Shown: one piece after another, positions 57,202-64,000 of the stretch
How the letters are laid out: every line of letters begins with the position of its first letter
Position numbering within the stretch: position 1 is the first letter of the stretch
Source of the DNA: Pseudomonadota bacterium
GTDB taxonomy: Bacteria; Pseudomonadota; Gammaproteobacteria; Steroidobacterales; Steroidobacteraceae
Length of the DNA stretch: 64,000 bases
Reading direction: 5' to 3'
Assembly (NCBI GenBank): GCA_021847105.1
Contig: JAJZUT010000001.1
Coordinates: forward strand, 372,001 to 436,000
Translations under genes and position numbers: made by a program
The notes under the pieces: generated by a model
Told to the model about the DNA's origin: nothing
What the model saw: the letters and a program-made list of their open reading frames with translations, nothing else
The model's database searches: none

Positions 57202-59739
57202 ATGATGCGCCGATCCGGGCTGCCCATCGATGTGGCGCTGCCGGCGCTGCGGGCGGCCCTGGCCGCCCACCCCTCAGCGGTCCTGATCGCTCCCCCGGGC
57301 GCGGGCAAGAGCACGGTGGTGCCGCTTGCGCTGCTTGTCGAGCCCTGGGTCCGGGGCAGGCGAATCCTGATGTTGGAGCCGCGGCGACTGGCGGCCCGAG
57401 CCGTCGCCGAGCGCATGGCGCACACGCTCGGTGAGCCGGTCGGGCATACTGTTGGATACCGCATGCGGCGCGATACACGCGTCTCGAAAGAGACGCGCCT
57501 TGAGGTACTCACCGAGGGCGTGCTGACCCGCATGCTGCAGAGCGACCCGGCACTCGAGGGCGTCGCGGCGGTGCTGTTTGATGAGTTTCATGAACGCAGC
57601 CTGCAGGCCGATCTCGCGCTGGCACTGGCGCTCGATGCCCGAGAGGCGCTCGCCGGTGACCTGAAGATCCTGGTTATGTCCGCGACGCTAGAGGCTGACG
57701 GTATTGTCGCCTTGCTCGGCGCAGCGCCGCTCGTGCGGGCCGCGGGACGGATGTTTCCCGTGGAGAGCCGTTTTGCCGGCACCGGCGCCCCGCCCCTGCC
57801 GGAGGGCGCACCGCGCGGCAGCGCGAGCCCCGAGCAGCAGATGGCCCGTCTGGTCCTGCGGGCGCTTGAGGAGACACACGGCGATGTCCTGGTGTTCCTG
57901 CCGGGCGCGCGCGAGATCCACCGCGTGGCGGCACTGCTCGCCGATGGCGCGGCCCCGGCGCGCATTCTGCCGCTGTACGGCGAGCTGTCGGCGGCGGCGC
58001 AGGATGCGGCCCTGACTCCCATTGCCGGCGTGCGTCGCATCGTGCTGGCGACCAACATTGCCGAGACCAGTCTGACGCTCGAGGGTGTGCGCGTCGTCGT
58101 CGATTCCGGCCTGGTGCGCCGCCAGCGATTCGATCCGCACACCGGTATGAGCCGTCTCGAGCTCGGGCGCATCTCTCGCGCCTCGGCCGAGCAGCGGCAG
58201 GGGCGCGCCGGTCGGCTTGAGGCGGGCGTGTGCTACCGGCTCTGGAGCGAGACGGCGCACCGCACGCTCGCCCCGTTCACCCCGCCCGAGATCCTCGAAG
58301 CGGATCTCGCGCCACTCGCGCTGGAGCTGGCCCGCTGGGGGACGCGCGATGCCACGGCGTTGCGCTGGCTCGATCCGCCGCCGGCGGCGCTGCTGGCGAG
58401 TGCGCGCGACCTGCTGGCGCGTCTGGGCGCGCTCGATGCCGCCGGACGAATCACCCCGCACGGCCAGGAAATGGTGCAGCTTCCGGTCCATCCGCGGCTC
58501 GCGCACATGCTGCTGCGTGCGCGCCAGCTCGGTGTACTGACACTGGCGGCCGATCTGGCCGCGCTGCTGTCAGAGCGTGATTTGCTGCGCGGCGCGGCGG
58601 GCGGCGGCGATGCCGATATCCGTACGCGGCTGGAGATCTTGCGGGGGGAGCAGGCCGGCAGCGAGGCAGGCCGAGCAGTGGTGCAGGCGGCGCGCGCTAC
58701 GGCGCGCACGCTGATCCGCGATCTCGAGCGCGCCGCGCCGCCGGGCAACGGCGCTCGGCAGGCGGTTTCTCCGGGGGCGCTGCTGGCGCTAGCCTTTCCG
58801 GACCGCGTCGGTGCGTTGCGCCCAGGGGGTGAAGGCCGCTACACCCTCGCCAATGGACGTGGGGCCCTGTTCGCGCAGGCGCAAAGTCTCTCCCGCCAGG
58901 CGCTCATCGTCGCGGTGGACCTCGATGACCGTGAGCGAGATGCCCGGATCCTGCTCGCCGCGCCGCTCGAGCGCGAGGCGCTCGAGGCGGTCATGGGCGA
59001 GCAGTTGGTGTGGCGGGAGACTGTCGAATGGAGCCGGCGTGACGAGGCGGTGCTGGCGAGGCGGGAACGGCGGCTCGATCAGCTCATCCTGGAGACCCGG
59101 CCGCTCGGCGAGCTGCCCTCGGAGCGTGCCCTCGAGGCGATGCTGAGCGGCGTTCGCGACCTCGGCATCGGGGTGTTGCCCTGGAACCGCGACAGCCGGG
59201 ATCTGCAAGCGCGGGTCGCGTTTGTTCGGCGGCTTGGCGCGCCATATGAGGCGTGGCCCGATTTGGCGGATGCAGCGCTCGCCGAGACGCTCGAGGAGTG
59301 GCTCGCCCCCTGGCTCGAGGGGATGAGCCGTCGCGAGCACCTCGCGCGAGTGCCGCTTGCCGAGGCATTGCGCGCGCGGTTGGGTTGGGCGCGCGAGCGC
59401 GAGCTCGATGCGCTTGCACCCAGCCATCTCGCCGTGCCGAGCGGCTCGCGCGTCCGCATCGATTATCTCGATGACAGCGCACCGGCCGTTGCGGTGCGCT
59501 TGCAGGAGGTCTTTGGCCTCGCTGCGACGCCCCGGCTCGGCGGCGGTCGGGCGCCGGTGACGTTCAAACTACTCTCCCCGGCCCAGCGTCCCGTGCAGGT
59601 GACACGGGATCTGGAGGGTTTTTGGCAGCGTGGCTATGCCGAGGTGCGCAAGGATCTGCGCGGTCGCTACCCCAAGCACTACTGGCCGGAGGACCCGCTC
59701 ACCGCCGAAGCCGTGCGGGGCGTGCGGCGGCGGCCCTGA
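57202..59739 (+). CDS. hrpB: ATP-dependent helicase HrpB
   Basis: An 845-residue DEAH-box helicase. Motif I is APPGAGKSTVVP, motif II DEFHERS, motif III MSATLE, motif V ATNIAETSLT and motif VI GRAGRLEAG; the C-terminal HrpB domain ends with YPKHYWPEDP, the family close. Some relatives act in RNA decay or stress, but the role is not settled. The C-terminal coding end lies 56 bases before minC. Confidence 0.95.
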   Translation: MMRRSGLPIDVALPALRAALAAHPSAVLIAPPGAGKSTVVPLALLVEPWVRGRRILMLEPRRLAARAVAERMAHTLGEPVGHTVGYRMRRDTRVSKETRLEVLTEGVLTRMLQSDPALEGVAAVLFDEFHERSLQADLALALALDAREALAGDLKILVMSATLEADGIVALLGAAPLVRAAGRMFPVESRFAGTGAPPLPEGAPRGSASPEQQMARLVLRALEETHGDVLVFLPGAREIHRVAALLADGAAPARILPLYGELSAAAQDAALTPIAGVRRIVLATNIAETSLTLEGVRVVVDSGLVRRQRFDPHTGMSRLELGRISRASAEQRQGRAGRLEAGVCYRLWSETAHRTLAPFTPPEILEADLAPLALELARWGTRDATALRWLDPPPAALLASARDLLARLGALDAAGRITPHGQEMVQLPVHPRLAHMLLRARQLGVLTLAADLAALLSERDLLRGAAGGGDADIRTRLEILRGEQAGSEAGRAVVQAARATARTLIRDLERAAPPGNGARQAVSPGALLALAFPDRVGALRPGGEGRYTLANGRGALFAQAQSLSRQALIVAVDLDDRERDARILLAAPLEREALEAVMGEQLVWRETVEWSRRDEAVLARRERRLDQLILETRPLGELPSERALEAMLSGVRDLGIGVLPWNRDSRDLQARVAFVRRLGAPYEAWPDLADAALAETLEEWLAPWLEGMSRREHLARVPLAEALRARLGWARERELDALAPSHLAVPSGSRVRIDYLDDSAPAVAVRLQEVFGLAATPRLGGGRAPVTFKLLSPAQRPVQVTRDLEGFWQRGYAEVRKDLRGRYPKHYWPEDPLTAEAVRGVRRRP

Positions 59740-59795
59740 GCCGGTACACTTCACGGCCAACATCCCCCAGCCGTGCACAGCTCAGCCAGGGACAC

Positions 59796-60545
59796 ATGAC
59801 GACACAGAGAGCCGAGGCCGCCGCCGAGCCGGCCATCGACATCCGTTTCGGACAGGTTGGTCTGATCCAGGTGCTTATCTGGACGACCGATCCGGGCGCT
59901 ATTCTGGATGAGCTGACCGGCCGCGTGGCCACAGCGCCGAAATTCTTCCAGCGCACCGCTGTCGCGCTGGATGTGGGGCCGCTTGGCCGGGAGCCCTCGG
60001 TCGAGGAGATGCGCGCCGTGCTTGATGCGGTACGGCGCGCCGGGATGTGCCCGGTGGGGCTGGCGAGCGGTGCGGTTGCAGCGCAGGCGTTGAGCCTACC
60101 GCTCGATCTGCCGCTGCTGCCGCCGTTTCGCGAGTTTCATCCGCCGGCCGAGGCGGTGGGGCGCGCGGTGCGGCACGTCGAGCCGGCGCCGGTGCAAGCC
60201 GAGCCGGCCGGCATGCCGACAGTGGTGCACACACACCCGGTGCGCTCCGGACAGCGTGCCTATGCGCGTGCCGGGGATCTGGTGGTCACCGCCATGGTCG
60301 GTGCCGGGGCAGAGGTGATCGCAGACGGCTGCGTGCACGTGTACGGCGCATTGCGCGGGCGGGCGGTGGCCGGCGCGCGGGGTGATACCTCAGCGCGCGT
60401 GTTCTGCCAGGAATTTCACGCGGAGCTGGTGTCGATCGCCGGCGTGTTTCGCGTTTTCGAGACGTTGCCGCCGGAGCTCGCGGGCAAACCCGTGCAGGCG
60501 TGGCTGGATGGCGACGACTTGCGTTTCGAGCGGCTGGGCGCTTGA
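59796..60545 (+). CDS. minC: Septum site-determining protein MinC
   Basis: A 249-residue FtsZ inhibitor. The C-terminal beta-helix domain is clear: VRSGQRAYARAGDLVVTAM, GAEVIADGCVHVYGALRGRA and the MinD-contact area around FCQEFHAELVSIAG. The N-terminal domain opens DIRFGQVGLIQVLI. The linker (about residues 105-145) is Pro/Glu-rich. The ATG at 59796 gives the expected length. First gene of minCDE. Confidence 0.95.
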   Translation: MTTQRAEAAAEPAIDIRFGQVGLIQVLIWTTDPGAILDELTGRVATAPKFFQRTAVALDVGPLGREPSVEEMRAVLDAVRRAGMCPVGLASGAVAAQALSLPLDLPLLPPFREFHPPAEAVGRAVRHVEPAPVQAEPAGMPTVVHTHPVRSGQRAYARAGDLVVTAMVGAGAEVIADGCVHVYGALRGRAVAGARGDTSARVFCQEFHAELVSIAGVFRVFETLPPELAGKPVQAWLDGDDLRFERLGA

Positions 60546-60584
60546 GTGTGCCCGGCGCAGCGAACCCTATTCGAGGAGTGACCT

Positions 60585-61397
60585 TTGACTGAAATTATCG
60601 TGGTGACCTCTGGCAAGGGCGGGGTCGGCAAGACCACCACCTCCGCCAGCATGGCCTGCGGACTGGCCCGTCGCGGCAAGCGCGTCGCGGTCATCGACTT
60701 CGATATCGGCCTGCGCAACCTCGACCTCATCATGGGGTGCGAGCGGCGCGTGGTATACGACTTCGTGAATGTGATCAACGGCGACTGCACGCTCAAACAG
60801 GCGCTGATCAAGGACAAGCGTCTTGAGACGCTGCACGTGCTCGCCGCTTCGCAGACGCGCGACAAGGACGCGCTCACCGAGGAGGGCGTGCGCCGGGTGC
60901 TCGATGAGCTGATCGCCGAAGCATTCGACTACGTGATCTGCGACTCGCCTGCCGGCATCGAGAAGGGTGCGCACCTGGCGATGTACTTCGCCGACCGCGC
61001 CGTGGTCGTGGTCAACCCCGAGGTTTCCTCGGTGCGCGACTCGGATCGCATTCTCGGCTTGCTCGCGAGCAAGACCCAGCGTTCAAGCAACGGCAACGGC
61101 GGCGTGAAAGAGCATCTGCTGCTCACCCGGTACAATCCGCGGCGCGTGGCGAGCGGAGAAATGATGAGCGTCGGGGACGTGAAGGAGATCCTCGGGCTCG
61201 ACGTGATCGGCGTGATACCGGAGTCTCCCGATGTGCTCGCCGCCTCCAACGCCGGTGTGCCGGTGATTCTCAACGAGGAGAGCGACGCTGCGGCCGCCTA
61301 CGGCGACGCGGTGTCCCGTCTGCTCGGCGAAGAGCTGCCGCTCAGGTTCCTCGAAGAGCCCAAGCGCGGATTCTTCGCGCGTCTGTTCGGAGGCTGA
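60585..61397 (+). CDS. minD: Septum site-determining ATPase MinD
   Basis: A 270-residue deviant-Walker ATPase. [16 protein letters not shown] is the P-loop, [13 protein letters not shown] is switch [14 protein letters not shown] switch II, and the C-terminal GFFARLFGG is the membrane-targeting amphipathic helix. The start is TTG at 60585 with GAGGAG six bases upstream. It recruits MinC to the membrane and is turned over by MinE, whose ATG follows one base after the stop. Confidence 0.97.
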   Translation: MTEIIVVTSGKGGVGKTTTSASMACGLARRGKRVAVIDFDIGLRNLDLIMGCERRVVYDFVNVINGDCTLKQALIKDKRLETLHVLAASQTRDKDALTEEGVRRVLDELIAEAFDYVICDSPAGIEKGAHLAMYFADRAVVVVNPEVSSVRDSDRILGLLASKTQRSSNGNGGVKEHLLLTRYNPRRVASGEMMSVGDVKEILGLDVIGVIPESPDVLAASNAGVPVILNEESDAAAAYGDAVSRLLGEELPLRFLEEPKRGFFARLFGG

Positions 61398-61398
61398 A

Positions 61399-61656
61399 AT
61401 GGGTCTGTTGGCATTGTTCCGCAGCAAGCCCAACTCGGCGAGTATCGCCAAGGAGCGCTTGCGCATCATCGTGGCGCAGGAGCGCGGCGGGCGCGGTGGC
61501 CCGGACTATCTGCCTCTGCTGCGCCGTGAGCTGCTGCAGGTGATCCACAAGTACGTCAACGTGGATCCCGAAGCGGTGCAGATCAACCTCGAGCGCGAGG
61601 CCGGACACGAAGTGCTCGAATTCAGCGTGGCGCTGCCGGAGAAGCCTGGGGAGTAG
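61399..61656 (+). CDS. minE: Cell division topological specificity factor MinE
   Basis: An 85-residue protein of normal size. The N-terminal anti-MinCD helix spans [18 protein letters not shown], and the topological domain ends [21 protein letters not shown]. It stimulates MinD ATPase to drive pole-to-pole oscillation. Immediately downstream of minD. Confidence 0.97.
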   Translation: MGLLALFRSKPNSASIAKERLRIIVAQERGGRGGPDYLPLLRRELLQVIHKYVNVDPEAVQINLEREAGHEVLEFSVALPEKPGE

Positions 61657-61708
61657 GGGCTGCGCCGGATCGCGTCGTGCCGAACGGTGGGCGTGAGGCG
61701 GGGGGAGC

Positions 61709-62341
61709 ATGAAGCTGTATGACTGCAAGACGGCCCCCTCGGCGCGGCGCGTGCGTATCTTTCTGGCCGAGAAGGGTCTTGCGCCGCCTCGGATCGAGGT
61801 GAATCTGCGCGGCGGGGAGCAGCTCGAGCCGGCATTCCGGGCGATCAATCCCTACTGCACGGTGCCGGTCCTTGAGCTCGATGACGGGACGCGGCTGTGT
61901 TCGACGGCCGCGATCTGGCGCTATCTGGAGGCCACCTACCCGGAACCTGCGCTGATGGGACGCAGCGCGCGCGAGCAGGCCCGGATCGCCGACCTGCAGT
62001 GGCATATCGAGCATGAGGGCTTCACGGCGGTGGCCGAATGCTTCCGCAACGCGGTGCCCGGCATGAAGGATCGGGCGCTGACTGGCCCGTTGGCGTACGC
62101 ACAGATCCCCGCGCTCGCCGAGCGTGGCCGACGCCGCGCCGTGGCATTTCTGGCCGCGCTGGAATCCATGGCGGTGGCAGCCGGTCCTTATCTGTGCGGC
62201 GCGCATTTCAGCGTGGCCGACATCGATGCGCTGGTCGTCATCGATTTTGCCTCCCGGTTGCATCTTGAGCTGCCTGCCGAGGCGGCGGCCACCCGCCGCT
62301 GGTATGCCGAGGTGAGCGCGCGGCCGAGCGTGAGCGCCTGA
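61709..62341 (+). CDS. Glutathione S-transferase family protein
   Basis: A 210-residue protein. The thioredoxin-like N domain has the glutathione-site residues CKTAPSARRVRIFLAEKG and the cis-Pro segment NPYCTVPVLELDDG; the helical C domain holds FSVADIDALVVIDFA. A Ser in the SAR motif region may be catalytic. The substrate is unknown. A GGGGGGAG ribosome site precedes the ATG. It is convergent with edd. Confidence 0.92.
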   Translation: MKLYDCKTAPSARRVRIFLAEKGLAPPRIEVNLRGGEQLEPAFRAINPYCTVPVLELDDGTRLCSTAAIWRYLEATYPEPALMGRSAREQARIADLQWHIEHEGFTAVAECFRNAVPGMKDRALTGPLAYAQIPALAERGRRRAVAFLAALESMAVAAGPYLCGAHFSVADIDALVVIDFASRLHLELPAEAAATRRWYAEVSARPSVSA

Positions 62342-62374
62342 GACGAAGCGGCGGCGTCCCGCGGCTTACGGCGC

Positions 62375-64000
<1,626 letters not shown>

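Overview
The window is about 64 kb of GC-rich, densely coding bacterial chromosome. Gene content points to a gammaproteobacterium: minCDE, hrpB, trkA/trkH, ygiQ, hut genes with the HutF/HutG five-step route, and a PA0069-type radical SAM protein. A Xanthomonadales- or Nevskiales-like lineage is plausible, but the genus cannot be fixed by reading alone. I saw no rRNA, tRNA, CRISPR array, insertion sequence or prophage. Many neighbouring genes overlap by ATGA or GTGA, so translational coupling is common.

Layout. 1-4.8 kb: a maltodextrin-type cluster with a GH13 enzyme (cut by the window edge), a secreted six-hairpin glycosidase and an SLC45/GPH-like sugar transporter. 4.8-11.8 kb: gloB, uvrD (interrupted by an intein), trkA, trkH. 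11.8-16.2 kb (minus): mnmG, pyrF and an orphan OppA-type lipoprotein. 16.2-20.9 kb: an S33-type hydrolase, a NatAB-like ABC exporter, a SIMPL protein and a CBS protein. 20.9-27.4 kb (minus): acetolactate synthase large subunit, gloA, a YiiD_C thioesterase, a double-VOC protein with a histone-H1-like tail, an alpha/beta-hydrolase that lacks its nucleophile serine, and ilvA. The small acetolactate synthase subunit is divergent from the large one. 28.1-28.7 kb: a P-II gene with a sigma-54 promoter and two phased NtrC-like sites. 28.7-32.9 kb: a ferredoxin-reductase-type flavoprotein, a deletion scar joining two truncated genes (PfpI/DJ-1 and AraC/GlxA), and a radical SAM gene carrying a second intein.

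32.9-40.3 kb is a complete histidine-utilisation locus: hutC-hutF on the minus strand and hutI-hutH-hutG-hutU on the plus strand, with two 16-bp palindromes between them that look like HutC operators. At 40.5 kb a c-di-GMP-I (GEMM) riboswitch precedes a two-module SPOR-like protein. 42.1-48.2 kb (minus) holds a zinc-ribbon protein and a 1911-residue tandem UvrA. 48.5-55 kb: DOMON-like, NamZ-like, YgiQ, GNAT and nitroreductase genes. 54.6-59.7 kb: NfeD, slipin, DUF423 and HrpB. 59.8-61.7 kb: minCDE. The window ends with a glutathione transferase and the incomplete edd gene.

Most notable: two inteins lie in one 64-kb stretch. The radical SAM intein sits exactly at the third cysteine of the iron-sulfur motif, so the enzyme cannot build its cluster until splicing occurs. 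Its homing-endonuclease motifs have lost both catalytic acids. Three regulatory circuits can also be read directly: c-di-GMP riboswitch, sigma-54/NtrC on P-II, and HutC on the hut genes. All calls were made by eye; no database search or base counting was run.
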